Source: Methanocorpusculaceae archaeon UBA425 (GTDB lineage: Archaea > Halobacteriota > Methanomicrobia > Methanomicrobiales > Methanocorpusculaceae). From it: a stretch of 64,000 nt of DNA. The notes under the pieces are model-generated. The model ran no database searches and had not been told where the DNA came from. It saw only the letters and a program-made list of their open reading frames with translations. The stretch is taken from positions 18,715 to 82,714 of the forward strand of contig DAWV01000002.1 of the NCBI GenBank assembly GCA_002506085.1, written 5' to 3'. This document shows positions 23,244 to 32,928 of this stretch, piece after piece (within the stretch, counting starts at the first letter, position 1; every line of letters begins with the position of its first letter). The translations under genes and the position numbers were made by a program.

Positions 23244-24374
23244 ATGTATAAAGAAACCCTGCTCATGATGCCCGGTCCCGTTCCAATGCCTGAAACGGTC
23301 CGTAATGCAATGACAAAACAGGCAATCAACCACCGAAGTAAAGAATTTGGTGACTGCTACGCAGACATTGTCAAATCCTTAAAACCCATCTTCGGAACGA
23401 AAAACGACATGCTCGTTCTCTCAGGTTCCGGAACTGCGGGTCAGGAAGCGGCCATCGGTTCGTTTGCCAAAGGCAAAAAGATTGCAGCCCTCGTCAATGG
23501 AAAGTTCGGCGAACGCCTTGGTCTTATCTCCAAAATCTACGGCGAGACCACAATGATAGAATCCGAATGGGGACACGCGCTGAATCTCGAATCCCTTAAA
23601 CAGGAACTTGAAAACGGCGCTGAAGTTGTGACCCTCGTTCACAACGAGACATCTGCCGCAATACTGAATCCTGCCGATGAAGTCGGCAAACTCGCCCGAA
23701 AATACGATGCCCTCTTCATCCTTGATGCGATTACGTCTATCGGCGGAGACACCGTAAAGGCAGATGAATGGGGTGCTGATGTGGCAATAGTCGGAAGCCA
23801 GAAATGCCTTGCAGCGCCTGCAGGACTTGCCGCGGTTTCCGTTTCACAGAAAGCATGGGACAGACTCTCCGAGAACAGACCATTCTATCTTGACTTAAAG
23901 AAGGCCAAGAAATCTGCCGACGGCAACCCGATGGAGACCCCGACCACCCCGGCAGTCCCGTTATTCCTCGCGTTGCGTGAAGCATGCAGACTCGTTGAAG
24001 AGGAAGGGCTCGAAAACAGAATCGCCCGTCATCACAAAATGTCCGCCGCAGTCCGCGCTGCCGGAGAAGCCTGGGGTCTTTCCCTGGTCCCGCAGGTGGA
24101 TGCTCTTCACAAACCATCGAACACCGTTACCGGATTCTTCTACCCCGAAGGTGTTGAAGATGCAAAAATCCGCGGCGCATGCAAGAAGATGGGTATCGAG
24201 TTCGCCGGTGGTCAGGACAGACTGAAAGGAAAGATTTTCAGAATCGGCAACATGGGGATTATCGACACGCCCGAAATTATCGCGACCGTGGCTGCCGTTC
24301 AGATGTGCTTCAAAAAAGCCGGTTACAAACTCGAAGGCGACGGACTATCCGCGGCAATCGATATCCTCTCCTAA
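23244..24374 (+). CDS. class V aminotransferase, serine/alanine--glyoxylate type
   Basis: 376-residue fold-type I PLP enzyme of the alanine-glyoxylate/serine-pyruvate aminotransferase family. It begins with M-M-P-G-P-V-P-M-P (residues 8-15), has the PLP-phosphate loop S-G-S-G-T-A-G-Q-E-A at 60-69, a D-A-I-T-S-I-G Asp motif near 161, and the Schiff-base Lys187 in G-S-Q-K-C-L. In methanogens such enzymes link glyoxylate, serine or alanine pools, or act in phosphoserine-type reactions. It is divergent from purE and followed by a second aminotransferase, separated by a T7 terminator, so they are probably independent transcripts. Confidence 0.9.
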   Translation: MYKETLLMMPGPVPMPETVRNAMTKQAINHRSKEFGDCYADIVKSLKPIFGTKNDMLVLSGSGTAGQEAAIGSFAKGKKIAALVNGKFGERLGLISKIYGETTMIESEWGHALNLESLKQELENGAEVVTLVHNETSAAILNPADEVGKLARKYDALFILDAITSIGGDTVKADEWGADVAIVGSQKCLAAPAGLAAVSVSQKAWDRLSENRPFYLDLKKAKKSADGNPMETPTTPAVPLFLALREACRLVEEEGLENRIARHHKMSAAVRAAGEAWGLSLVPQVDALHKPSNTVTGFFYPEGVEDAKIRGACKKMGIEFAGGQDRLKGKIFRIGNMGIIDTPEIIATVAAVQMCFKKAGYKLEGDGLSAAIDILS

Positions 24375-24377
24375 TCC

Positions 24378-24384
24378 TTTTTTT
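24378..24384 (+). terminator. T7 terminator after class V aminotransferase
   Basis: Seven T residues 4 nt after the stop codon, followed by CG, like the T-runs after ftr and sdpI. Confidence 0.55.
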
Positions 24385-24431
24385 CGTGCCAACTCCTTTG
24401 CTTAAATATCTTGCAGAACAGACATTATACT

Positions 24432-25562
24432 ATGTTGCCTCTCTCAGAAAACATAGCCTCAGTTCCCCAGTCTGCGACCATGGCTATGAACAACCGTTCA
24501 AAAGAGATGATTGCCAAAGGAATCGATGTCATCAGCCTCGCTGTAGGCGAGCCGGACTTCAATACTCCCGCACATATCACCAAAGCCGCAATAGATGCCC
24601 TTAACCGCGGCGAAACACATTACTCCCCATCCCGTGGTATTGTGGAACTGACCAAAGCGATAGCGGATAAACTCAATAACGATAATCACATTCCGGTCAC
24701 GCAGAAACAGGTTCTCTGCACGAGCGGTGCAAAAGATGCCATCCGGATTACTATGATGGCATGCTTGAATCCGGGCGATGAGGTCATTATTCTCAATCCG
24801 GCATGGGTTTCGTATGACCCCTGTGTGAAAATTGCACGGGGCACTCCGGTTCACCATCCGCTCAATGAAAACTTCCAGGTCGACGAATCCCTCTTTGAAA
24901 AAATCACCGATAAAACCAAGATGATTATCGTCAACTCCCCCTCGAATCCGACCGGTTCGGTCCTTGAACGCTCATCACTCCGGATTCTTGCAGATGCCTG
25001 CATCGACCATGATCTTTACTGTCTATCGGATGAGATTTACGAGAAACTCATCTATGGAAAAGAGCACGTGTCAATCGGCTCTCTCCCTGATATGGCAGAA
25101 AGGACGATTACCGTCAATGGATTTTCCAAAGCTTACGCAATGACCGGGTGGAGACTCGGCTATCTCGCAGCGCCTGAGGGCGTAATTTCCTATGCTGACA
25201 AAGTCATGCAGCATTCTGTTGGAAACGTAAACACCTTTGTCATGTGGGGGGGAGTTGCCGCTCTCACCGGAGACCAGACCTGTGTCGAATCCATGCGGAA
25301 AGAGTTCGAACAGCGGAAAAAATATGTCATCGGCAGACTTGCCGGTATGGGGCTGAAAACGGCTCCGGCAGACGGAGCGTTCTACGCATTCATCAACTGC
25401 GGCGGAGATGACAATGCCACGGCAAATCTCTGGCTGGACAAAGCCCATGTCGCGGCAACCCCCGGATTTGCATTCGGAGCACCCGGATGGATTCGGATTT
25501 CCTACGCTGCATCCATGGAGCGGCTCGAAGAGGCACTCAACCGGATTGAGTCAGTGCTCTGA
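24432..25562 (+). CDS. class I/II aminotransferase, aspartate aminotransferase-like
   Basis: 376-residue fold-type I aminotransferase of subgroup I-gamma. Key features are V-G-E-P-D-F-N-T-P (residues 38-46), T-S-G-A-K-D-A (98-104), S-N-P-T-G-S-V (171-177), the Schiff-base Lys233 in N-G-F-S-K-A-Y-A-M-T-G-W, and Arg near the C-terminus in W-I-R-I-S-Y-A for the substrate carboxylate. It probably uses aspartate/2-oxoglutarate, though aromatic substrates are possible. The frame is open from 24411, but the ATG at 24432 gives the standard N-terminus. Confidence 0.9.
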   Translation: MLPLSENIASVPQSATMAMNNRSKEMIAKGIDVISLAVGEPDFNTPAHITKAAIDALNRGETHYSPSRGIVELTKAIADKLNNDNHIPVTQKQVLCTSGAKDAIRITMMACLNPGDEVIILNPAWVSYDPCVKIARGTPVHHPLNENFQVDESLFEKITDKTKMIIVNSPSNPTGSVLERSSLRILADACIDHDLYCLSDEIYEKLIYGKEHVSIGSLPDMAERTITVNGFSKAYAMTGWRLGYLAAPEGVISYADKVMQHSVGNVNTFVMWGGVAALTGDQTCVESMRKEFEQRKKYVIGRLAGMGLKTAPADGAFYAFINCGGDDNATANLWLDKAHVAATPGFAFGAPGWIRISYAASMERLEEALNRIESVL

Positions 25563-25583
25563 TATTTCGGTATATCTCCTCCC

Positions 25584-25590
25584 TTTTTTT
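25584..25590 (+). terminator. T-tract terminator after aspartate aminotransferase-like gene
   Basis: CCC-T7 21 nt after the stop codon, then CTTCGG. Confidence 0.5.
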
Positions 25591-25673
25591 CTTCGGCGCG
25601 TATGGGGTATCTGGCATAGAGTCAGCATGATACTCCGCGTATACATCCCAAATATCTCCTTTAAATAATAATG

Positions 25674-25743
25674 TTTATATAGAACTACTAAACAACATAT
25701 TCCATACATTACCCCGCTAAAACGGGGTATAGGTGATTATACT
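25674..25743 (+). promoter_or_regulatory. thermosome promoter and hairpin leader
   Basis: A strong TATA box TTTATATA at 25674-25681 predicts transcription start near 25705. The short leader contains a stable hairpin, ACCCCG/CGGGGT (7 bp with the flanking T-A pair, 25710-25729, loop CTAAAA), directly upstream of the ribosome binding site AGGTGAT (25731-25737). The hairpin could act as an RNA thermometer-like or stabilising element; this is inference. Confidence 0.6.
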
Positions 25744-27399
25744 ATGTCAGCACAACTTGGCGGACAGCCAATTTTAATCCTGAAAGAAGGAAGCTCCCGG
25801 ACACGTGGTCGGGATGCACAGAGTATGAATATCGCAGCCGCAAAAGCAGTAGCCGGTGCGGTAAGATCTACCCTTGGTCCGAAGGGCATGGACAAGATGC
25901 TTGTCGACACAATCGGTGATGTTGTTATCACAAACGATGGTGTCACGATTCTTAAAGAGATGGATATTGAACACCCCGCAGCAAAGATGATGGTTGAGGT
26001 CGCAAAGACCCAGGACGACGAAGTCGGAGACGGAACCACCACTGCAGTCATCATTGCAGGCGAACTCTTAAAGAAAGCAGAAGAGCTTCTTGAGATGGAC
26101 ATTCACCCGACCGTCATCACCCTCGGATACAGACAGGCTGCCGAGAAAGCACAGGAACTTCTCAAGACAATCGCAATCGATGTCAAAGCAAAAGACACCG
26201 CCCTTCTTGCCAAGATTGCAGCTACTGCAATGACTGGTAAGAATGCAGAAGCATCCAAAGAGAAACTCTGTGACTTAATCGTCCGTGCAGTCTCCCTTAT
26301 TGCAGACGCAGATGGAACTGTTGACACGGAAAACGTCAAAGTCGAGAAACGTGTCGGCGGCTCAATCAATGAGTCTGAGATTGTCGAAGGTATGATCATC
26401 GACAAGGAACGTGTCCACCCCGGCATGCCGAAGACGGTCAAGAACGCAAAGATTCTCCTTCTTAACGCAGCTGTTGAATACAAGAAGACCGAAGTCGACG
26501 CAGAAATCTCCATCACTTCCCCGGACCAGCTCCAGTTATACCTCGATGAAGAAGAGCGTATGATTAAAACCATCGTCGAGAAAGTCAAAGCATCCGGCGC
26601 AAATGTTCTGTTCTGTCAGAAAGGTATCGACGACATTGCACAGCACTATCTCTCCAAAGCAGGTATCTTTGCAACCCGCCGTGTAAAGAAATCCGATATG
26701 GAGAAACTTGCACGTGCAACCGGTGGATCGCTTATCTCCTCGATTGACGCAATCTCCGGCGACGAACTTGGTATCGCAGGTCTTGTTGAAGAGCGCAAGG
26801 TCGGCGGCGAAGAGATGATCTTCGTTGAGAAATGCAAGAACCCGAAGGCAGTCTCCATCATCATCAAAGGCGGAACCGAGCACGTTGTTGACGAGCTTGC
26901 CCGTGCACTTGAAGATGCACTCCGTGTAGTCGCATGTGTAGTTGAAGACAAGAAGGTTGTTCCCGGAGGAGGCGCACCGGAAGTTGAGCTTTCACTCAGA
27001 CTCCGTGAATATGCATCCACTGAGGGCGGTCGTATCCAGCTCGCAATCGAAGCATTCGCAGGCGCACTCGAAATCATCCCGAGAACCCTTGCAGAGAATG
27101 CAGGTCTCGACCCGATTGACAAACTCGTTGAGCTCCGTGAAGCCCACGAGAAAGGCAAGAAGACCTTCGGTCTCGATGTCTATGAAGGTAAAGCAGTCGA
27201 CATGTGGGAAGCAGGCGTTGTCGAGCCGCTCCGTGTGAAGACCCAGGCAATTTCCTCCGCAGCAGAAGCAGCCGTCATGATTCTCAGAATCGACGATGTT
27301 ATCGCATCCGCAAAGTCAGCCGGACCATCACCCGAAGAGATGGCGGCAATGGGCGGCGGCATGGGCGGAATGGGCGGCATGCCCCCGGGAATGATGTAA
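25744..27399 (+). CDS. ths: thermosome subunit (group II chaperonin)
   Basis: 551-residue group II chaperonin subunit. The N-terminal [10 protein letters not shown], the ATP-site motifs [10 protein letters not shown] and G-D-G-T-T-T, and a Gly/Met-rich C-terminal tail are all present. Subunits form an eight- or nine-fold double ring that folds proteins with a built-in lid. It is monocistronic with a strong promoter and highly biased codons. Other paralogs may lie elsewhere, so alpha/beta naming is not attempted. Confidence 0.97.
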   Translation: MSAQLGGQPILILKEGSSRTRGRDAQSMNIAAAKAVAGAVRSTLGPKGMDKMLVDTIGDVVITNDGVTILKEMDIEHPAAKMMVEVAKTQDDEVGDGTTTAVIIAGELLKKAEELLEMDIHPTVITLGYRQAAEKAQELLKTIAIDVKAKDTALLAKIAATAMTGKNAEASKEKLCDLIVRAVSLIADADGTVDTENVKVEKRVGGSINESEIVEGMIIDKERVHPGMPKTVKNAKILLLNAAVEYKKTEVDAEISITSPDQLQLYLDEEERMIKTIVEKVKASGANVLFCQKGIDDIAQHYLSKAGIFATRRVKKSDMEKLARATGGSLISSIDAISGDELGIAGLVEERKVGGEEMIFVEKCKNPKAVSIIIKGGTEHVVDELARALEDALRVVACVVEDKKVVPGGGAPEVELSLRLREYASTEGGRIQLAIEAFAGALEIIPRTLAENAGLDPIDKLVELREAHEKGKKTFGLDVYEGKAVDMWEAGVVEPLRVKTQAISSAAEAAVMILRIDDVIASAKSAGPSPEEMAAMGGGMGGMGGMPPGMM

Positions 27400-27539
27400 C
27401 TATCATCCTCCGCTATCATAAATACTATCCATCACCCATTTTTTAGTCAGTCAGTTTTTACCTGGAACGGAGAGCAAAGCGGCAGGAAACACCGGGTCGC
27501 GATTCCGTAATCCACGAAAAAAGGAGATATTATCAGAAA

Positions 27540-28952
27540 TTATACTTTTGACGGGCGGGAATAGGAATCAACCATGGTAATTCCGCGCTTTTCCTCTTCT
27601 TCCCCATCGATTGCCACAGGATATTTCCCTGTAAGGCAGCCGAGACAAAGGTCTTCCCGCGGAATCCCGATTGCCTCGATAAGTCCCTCGAGCGAAATAT
27701 GCGCGAGACTGGTTGCCTGAATCTCTTTTTCGACTTCAGCAACGGGTTTCATTGACGCAATCAGTTCACTGCGGGTGGGGAAATCCGTTCCAAGATAACA
27801 CGGCGCGATGATTTGCGGGGATGCAATACGGAGATGAATCTCTTTCGCCCCGAACTCGCGCACAAGTGACAGAATCTTCTTCGATGTCGTCCCTCTCACA
27901 ATACTGTCGTCTACAAGGACAACGGATTTATCTTTGATATGTCCGCGGACTGGATTCAGTTTCATTCTGACGGCGATTTCACGTTTTTCCTGCGAGGGCA
28001 TAATAAATGTCCGTCCCGTGTATCGGTTTTTAATCAGAGCCTCTCTGAATGGAATCCGTGATTCACGCGAATAGCCGGTCGCCGCTGCGGTGCCTGAATC
28101 AGGGACTGGTGATATCAGATCCGCTTTTGCCGGCGCCTGTTTTGCGAGAAGTTCTCCGGTCCGTCTTCGTACATCGTAAACAGACACGCCGTCGATGATA
28201 GAATCGGCTCTTGCGAAGTAAATATACTCAAACACGCAGTGGGCACATGACTTCGCCTTCATCATCTTTCTGGAATAGACTGTCCCATCCTCAAGCCGGA
28301 CGCTCTCTCCGGGAACAACATCCCTCACAAATATTGCTCCGACTGAATCAAGAGCAACACTTTCCGAAGCCAGGATAAACCCGCCGTTTTCTATTTTACC
28401 AAGGCATAATGGTTTTATTCCAAGCGGGTCGCGGAACGCATACAAAATACCGTCCAGCATAAAGATAACTGCATATGAACCGCGAATCATCCGCATACAG
28501 TAACTTACCGCCTCATCCGGCGTGTGATCATGAATAATCTCGTTTGCAAGAATTGCGGCTATGACCTCGGTATCCGATGTCGTGGAAAAAATGTGTCCGC
28601 GTCCTTCGTATTCATATCGGAGTTCATTCGTGTTTACCAGATTCCCATTATGGACGAGGGACAGCACATGTCCCCTGAACATAAAATGAAACGGCTGAAT
28701 ATTTTCAGGCTTCGAGCCTCCGGTTGTCGGATACCGGACATGCCCGATACCCGTCTTCCCTGCAAGGCTCTCGAGGATGGGTCCGTTGAACACTTCGGAG
28801 ACAAGTCCGTATCCTTTGTGTTTCTGTACGGATTTACCATCATACGTAAATATGCCCGCGCTCTCCTGCCCTCTATGCTGGAGTGCATATAAAGCCCAGT
28901 ACAATGACACCGATACGTTTGGTGTATCAGTTATTCCCGCAATTCCGCACAT
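27540..28952 (-). CDS. purF: amidophosphoribosyltransferase
   Basis: 470-residue PurF, first committed enzyme of purine synthesis (PRPP + Gln to phosphoribosylamine). The N-terminal Ntn glutaminase begins M-C-G-I-A-G with Cys2 as nucleophile and no propeptide. The PRPP site is V-V-L-V-D-D-S-I-V-R-G-T-T near residue 350. Cysteines in C-A-H-C-V-F-E-Y and C-L-G-C-L-T-G-K-Y-P fit the Bacillus-type form with a [4Fe-4S] cluster. It lies 33 bp downstream of the pdaD gene on the same strand, so the two may be cotranscribed. Confidence 0.96.
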   Translation of the reverse strand: MCGIAGITDTPNVSVSLYWALYALQHRGQESAGIFTYDGKSVQKHKGYGLVSEVFNGPILESLAGKTGIGHVRYPTTGGSKPENIQPFHFMFRGHVLSLVHNGNLVNTNELRYEYEGRGHIFSTTSDTEVIAAILANEIIHDHTPDEAVSYCMRMIRGSYAVIFMLDGILYAFRDPLGIKPLCLGKIENGGFILASESVALDSVGAIFVRDVVPGESVRLEDGTVYSRKMMKAKSCAHCVFEYIYFARADSIIDGVSVYDVRRRTGELLAKQAPAKADLISPVPDSGTAAATGYSRESRIPFREALIKNRYTGRTFIMPSQEKREIAVRMKLNPVRGHIKDKSVVLVDDSIVRGTTSKKILSLVREFGAKEIHLRIASPQIIAPCYLGTDFPTRSELIASMKPVAEVEKEIQATSLAHISLEGLIEAIGIPREDLCLGCLTGKYPVAIDGEEEEKRGITMVDSYSRPSKV

Positions 28953-28985
28953 GCAGAAAAGAATTGGTTTTATTCAGATATAGGT

Positions 28986-29486
28986 TTAACAGACGAAGAC
29001 CGCCGTGGACACCACGGTTGTCCAGGTTCCATCCTCGTTTGTATCGGCCTCAATACTGATATTGCTCGTTTTGAGTATCTTTCCGCCCGAACTTTGCATG
29101 ATTGTATAGAGCATTGTCCGTGCGAGCTCCTCGGCATACTCCCCGCATGCTTTTTCTGACATTCCGATACAGTGATGCTCTGATATATATCCGTGCTGTC
29201 TGTCATGAATCGCGGGAACGGCGAGTCCGATTGCTGCTGATATCTTCTGGCAGGGAACGTTTGAGGACTCGCGTGCCATTACACAATATACTATTTCGCC
29301 AGGATTCAGACATGCGAGTCCCTCCTCGCGCGAGACAATTTCCGCATCGGGCGGCATAATCGAAGATACATAAACAAGATTGAAGGGGGCAATTCCTGCA
29401 TTTCTGAGAGCCATCTCAAAGGAAACCAGTTCCTCTTTATGAACACCCCTGCCTCTGGTGAAGAATACTTTTCCTGGAACGACCAT
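28986..29486 (-). CDS. pdaD: pyruvoyl-dependent arginine decarboxylase
   Basis: 166-residue PdaD, which converts arginine to agmatine for polyamine (and agmatidine) synthesis. The self-cleavage site V-S-S-I-M-P-P is at residues 40-46; cleavage between the two serines would turn Ser42 into the pyruvoyl cofactor. Glu in A-E-E-L-A near residue 110-120 fits the catalytic acid region. Length and layout match the Methanocaldococcus enzyme. It lies just upstream of purF. Confidence 0.95.
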   Translation of the reverse strand: MVVPGKVFFTRGRGVHKEELVSFEMALRNAGIAPFNLVYVSSIMPPDAEIVSREEGLACLNPGEIVYCVMARESSNVPCQKISAAIGLAVPAIHDRQHGYISEHHCIGMSEKACGEYAEELARTMLYTIMQSSGGKILKTSNISIEADTNEDGTWTTVVSTAVFVC

Positions 29487-29659
29487 TATAGATAACTGGT
29501 CTCTTTACCTATCATTTAAGAATTGTGTTTCAGGACCTGGGGGCATCGAGAAATGGATGAATTAATGAAGGAGCATATCCCATTAATTGCTACGTACAAT
29601 TACTCACCCTGAATGGATTTATATCCGGGATCTGGGTAATTTGAATAATGTACGGATGA

Positions 29660-31891
29660 ATGAGGGTTAATTTGATGGAGAACTCAGTAGTTGACAGTAT
29701 TTTAGCGGCAAGGTATTACCGCACGGGTGAAACGTCTTTTGAAGATGTGTGTAGAAGAGTTGCAGATGCATTAGGCGAGACGCCGGAGGAGACGAAGGAA
29801 TACTATGATGCAATGTTTTCCCTGTCGTTCCTTCCGAACTCTCCCACGCTGATGAATGCAGGGACACCTCTTGGTCAGCTGTCAGCCTGTTTTACGCTGC
29901 CAGTGAATGATTCCCTGCCGGAAATCTTCGATGCGGTTCGCTGGGGGGCAATTATTCATCAGTCGGGAGGAGGAACAGGATACAACTTCTCCCATCTCCG
30001 CCCGGAAGGAGCTCCCGTCAGATCTACGGACGGTGTAGCCTCCGGACCGGTTTCATTCATGCGTGTGTTTAATGCCGCGACCGATGTCATCAAGCAGGGC
30101 GGAAGAAGGCGCGGGGCGAATATGGGAATTCTTAATGTCTGGCATCCGGACATCATGAAGTTCATCCGAAGCAAAGCCAAAGAAGGTGACTTCAGTAACT
30201 TCAATATCTCGGTCATGGTCTCGGATGATTTCATGAATCATATCGTGCATGGCGAGATGAATAAAGTCTGGGTTACCGGCACGGACGGAGCGGGAATCAC
30301 TGTTGGTGACATTTGGGACGGAGTCGTCGAAGGTGTCTGGAAAAACGGTGAACCGGGAATTCTCTTCTACGACACCATCAACCGGAAAAACCCCACCCCG
30401 GAACTCGGGGAAATCGATACCACCAACCCCTGCGGCGAACAGCCGCTTCTTCCCTTTGAATCCTGTGTTCTCGGAAGTATCAATCTTGCAAAATTCATCC
30501 GCGCAGACGGTCTGAACTACGAAGCCCTCGATAAAATGACCAGAATGGGTATCAGGTTCCTTGACGCCGTCATTACCAAAAATGTTTTTCCGATTTCGGA
30601 AATCCGTGACGCAACCAACCGTACGAGAAAAGTCGGGCTCGGTCTGATGGGTGTTCACGATGCAATGCTGATGCTCAGAATCCCCTACGATTCTGAAGCC
30701 GGCAGAAACTTCTGTACCGAAGTCATGGAGAGAATAAATCGTGTCGCCGTTGAGGAGTCCATAATTCTCGGTAAAGAGAAAGGAACCTTCCCTGCATACA
30801 AAGGCAGTGTCTGGGATAAGCAGGGTCTTGTCATGCGAAATGCGGCTCTGACGACCATTGCCCCGACGGGGACCATCTCGCTTCTTGCAGGATGCTCTTC
30901 AGGTATTGAGCCTGTCTTCTCCTTCGCATACACGCGCCGGAACACGGTCGGCAAAACTTTCGTTATGGTCCATCCGTATTTCGAGTCGGAACTCCTGCGC
31001 ATAATCGATGCAATGGGATATACCGGTCCCGAAGCTGATGCAAAGCGTGACGAGGTCATCAACCATGTTCATGAAAAGGGCACTATCCAGGATCTTGACT
31101 GGCTCCCCGACTCGTTCCGTGCAGTCTTCAAGACCGCCCTCGACATTGGCTGGAAAGACCATGTCCTTATGCAGGCTGCGTTCCAGCAGCATGTTCACGC
31201 CTCAATTTCCAAAACCATCAACATGCCGGCCTATGCTGCAAAAGAAGATGTCGCACAGGCAGTTATTCTCGCATGGCAGGAAGGAATTAAAGGCATGACC
31301 CTTTACCGAACCGGATCCCGGGAAGATGTGGTATTGGCTCTGGAAAAGCAGGAGAAACCTGCCGAGCCTGTGGTGACTACTGAAAGTAAGACGGAGCCGT
31401 CTCTCGTCCAGCAGTTGCCCTTTAACCGCCCGCGGGAACTGGTGGGAAGAACCTTCCTTGCCCAGTCCGGATGCTGTCGTCTGTATATCACCATCAACTC
31501 AATGAACGGCAAACCAATCGAGGTGTTTATCCGGACGGTCGGAGCCGGATGTGAAGCGAGCAGCAATGCTCTCGGACGGAGTATCAGCACAGGTCTCCAG
31601 AATGGTGTGCCCTATGAAAAGTTCGTCAAGCAGTTCGGTAAAGTGAGCTGTGTCTCGGCTATCAAGAATAAAAAATCCGAGGGTATTTCCTGTGCCGATG
31701 TGGTTGGGAAATGCATCGAACTTGCAGCAACCAATCAGGCAATCACCACGCTGGACAACTGGTCCTTTACGCCTGTTCTTCCCGGAGAAAAGAAGAATCC
31801 ATCCTGTCCCGAGTGCGGTCAGCCGCTTGATTTCGGCGAAGGCTGCAACCAGGGAATCTGCAAAAACTGCGGGTGGAGCGGCTGTAGTTAA
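29660..31891 (+). CDS. nrdJ: adenosylcobalamin-dependent ribonucleotide reductase (class II)
   Basis: 743-residue class II RNR. It has L-S-A-C-F-T-L-P (first redox Cys, near residue 80), the active-site core N-P-C-G-E with thiyl-radical Cys (near 260) and F-E-S-C-V-L-G-S-I-N shortly after, and the phosphate loop A-P-T-G-T-I-S-L-L. The C-terminus carries a TSCPD-like domain (about 590-690) and a zinc-ribbon with paired Cys (C-P-E-C and C-K-N-C). It makes deoxyribonucleotides without oxygen. A second in-frame ATG at 29675 has a GAGGG ribosome binding site 8 nt upstream and may be the real start. No cobalamin riboswitch is visible. Confidence 0.95.
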   Translation: MRVNLMENSVVDSILAARYYRTGETSFEDVCRRVADALGETPEETKEYYDAMFSLSFLPNSPTLMNAGTPLGQLSACFTLPVNDSLPEIFDAVRWGAIIHQSGGGTGYNFSHLRPEGAPVRSTDGVASGPVSFMRVFNAATDVIKQGGRRRGANMGILNVWHPDIMKFIRSKAKEGDFSNFNISVMVSDDFMNHIVHGEMNKVWVTGTDGAGITVGDIWDGVVEGVWKNGEPGILFYDTINRKNPTPELGEIDTTNPCGEQPLLPFESCVLGSINLAKFIRADGLNYEALDKMTRMGIRFLDAVITKNVFPISEIRDATNRTRKVGLGLMGVHDAMLMLRIPYDSEAGRNFCTEVMERINRVAVEESIILGKEKGTFPAYKGSVWDKQGLVMRNAALTTIAPTGTISLLAGCSSGIEPVFSFAYTRRNTVGKTFVMVHPYFESELLRIIDAMGYTGPEADAKRDEVINHVHEKGTIQDLDWLPDSFRAVFKTALDIGWKDHVLMQAAFQQHVHASISKTINMPAYAAKEDVAQAVILAWQEGIKGMTLYRTGSREDVVLALEKQEKPAEPVVTTESKTEPSLVQQLPFNRPRELVGRTFLAQSGCCRLYITINSMNGKPIEVFIRTVGAGCEASSNALGRSISTGLQNGVPYEKFVKQFGKVSCVSAIKNKKSEGISCADVVGKCIELAATNQAITTLDNWSFTPVLPGEKKNPSCPECGQPLDFGEGCNQGICKNCGWSGCS

Positions 31892-31913
31892 CCGTCTCAG
31901 CTGCAGCTTTTCC

Positions 31914-31921
31914 TTTTTTTT
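31914..31921 (+). terminator. T8 terminator after nrdJ
   Basis: Palindromic AGCTGCAGCT at 31899-31908 followed by TTTCC and eight T residues. The T-tract abuts the ATG of the next gene at 31922, so that start may be downstream or the gene depends on read-through. Confidence 0.5.
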
Positions 31922-32902
31922 ATGCGGCAGATTTCCTCTCCCTTCCCGAGCAACGGGAAAACCTGTGATGCCGATCTTTTTCTCCCGGAGAGCGCAGTCC
32001 GTCCTCCTGTCATAATCATCACCCATGGGCTGGGTCATCCCCGTTTTATGGCGACCATGCGGTATGCAGGACATCTGATAGAAAGCGGGTATGCCGTATT
32101 TTTATTTGATTACCGGAATTATGCATTTTCTGAGGGAGATATCCGGAATCTGGTCGACCCTGTATCTCAGCTGGATGACATTCGTGCGGCTCTCGTGCAT
32201 ATCCGGTCTCTGGATTTTATTGATACGACGAGAATCGTTCTCTGCGGCATCTCGCTTGCCGGGGGTTATGCTCTTTCGATTGCGGCAGAGGATAAGGAGA
32301 TTACCGGTGTAATCTGTATGATTCCTGTTATCTGTCCGGCAGCCTGTTTCAAAAGCAAAGGCATTCTGTATTCGCTGCCCTACTGCCTTCTTACCTGGTA
32401 TGACAGAATCCGGGCAAAACTCGGAGTAAAACCGTTTTATCTTCCGATGATTATTTCACCTGATCATCTGAAGGATTTTCAGAACCCGGATTTTTACCCC
32501 GGGTATGCGTTTGACTGTCCATCCGTTCGTGCAAAGAAGTCTGTGCATTTTGTCGGAATAACTAATCTGTCTACCGGCAGGTCCATTGTATGGAATAATC
32601 TGGTTCCGTTTCGTTCGATGAAAAATATTCTCCAGTATGAGGCAGTAACCGCTCTTCCTGAGGTCACGTGCCCGGTTCTGGTTATTGCCGCCGAACAGGA
32701 TACCATCATGCCGTTTAACCTCCTGAAACAGAAGCTGGCCGGTTGTTCCAGCGCGGAGGTCATATCCTATACAGGCAATCATTTTAACGTGGCGGATTCC
32801 CGGGTTTGCGACCGGATGATGCCGGAGATTATGCGTTTTCTGGAAAAAAGCGGATTAATGCATGCAGGGAGTGCGGGTAAAACTGAAATCCATCACGTAT
32901 GA
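31922..32902 (+). CDS. alpha/beta-fold hydrolase
   Basis: 326-residue serine hydrolase of the alpha/beta fold. Oxyanion strand I-I-I-T-H-G-L-G-H (residues 31-39), nucleophile elbow G-I-S-L-A-G with Ser111, catalytic Asp in A-A-E-Q-D-T-I-M-P, and His in T-G-N-H-F-N complete the triad. It resembles dienelactone-hydrolase/acyl-esterase-like proteins. Substrate unknown. It begins right after a T8 run with no visible ribosome binding site, so the true start is uncertain. It is convergent with the lhr gene. Confidence 0.83.
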   Translation: MRQISSPFPSNGKTCDADLFLPESAVRPPVIIITHGLGHPRFMATMRYAGHLIESGYAVFLFDYRNYAFSEGDIRNLVDPVSQLDDIRAALVHIRSLDFIDTTRIVLCGISLAGGYALSIAAEDKEITGVICMIPVICPAACFKSKGILYSLPYCLLTWYDRIRAKLGVKPFYLPMIISPDHLKDFQNPDFYPGYAFDCPSVRAKKSVHFVGITNLSTGRSIVWNNLVPFRSMKNILQYEAVTALPEVTCPVLVIAAEQDTIMPFNLLKQKLAGCSSAEVISYTGNHFNVADSRVCDRMMPEIMRFLEKSGLMHAGSAGKTEIHHV

Positions 32903-32928
32903 TCCCATATATCTGTACATTTATTCTC

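Noticed and set aside
26103..27158. Long minus-strand frames opposite the thermosome gene
   Set aside because: Ser/Thr/Arg-rich mirror frames caused by strong codon bias of a highly expressed gene.
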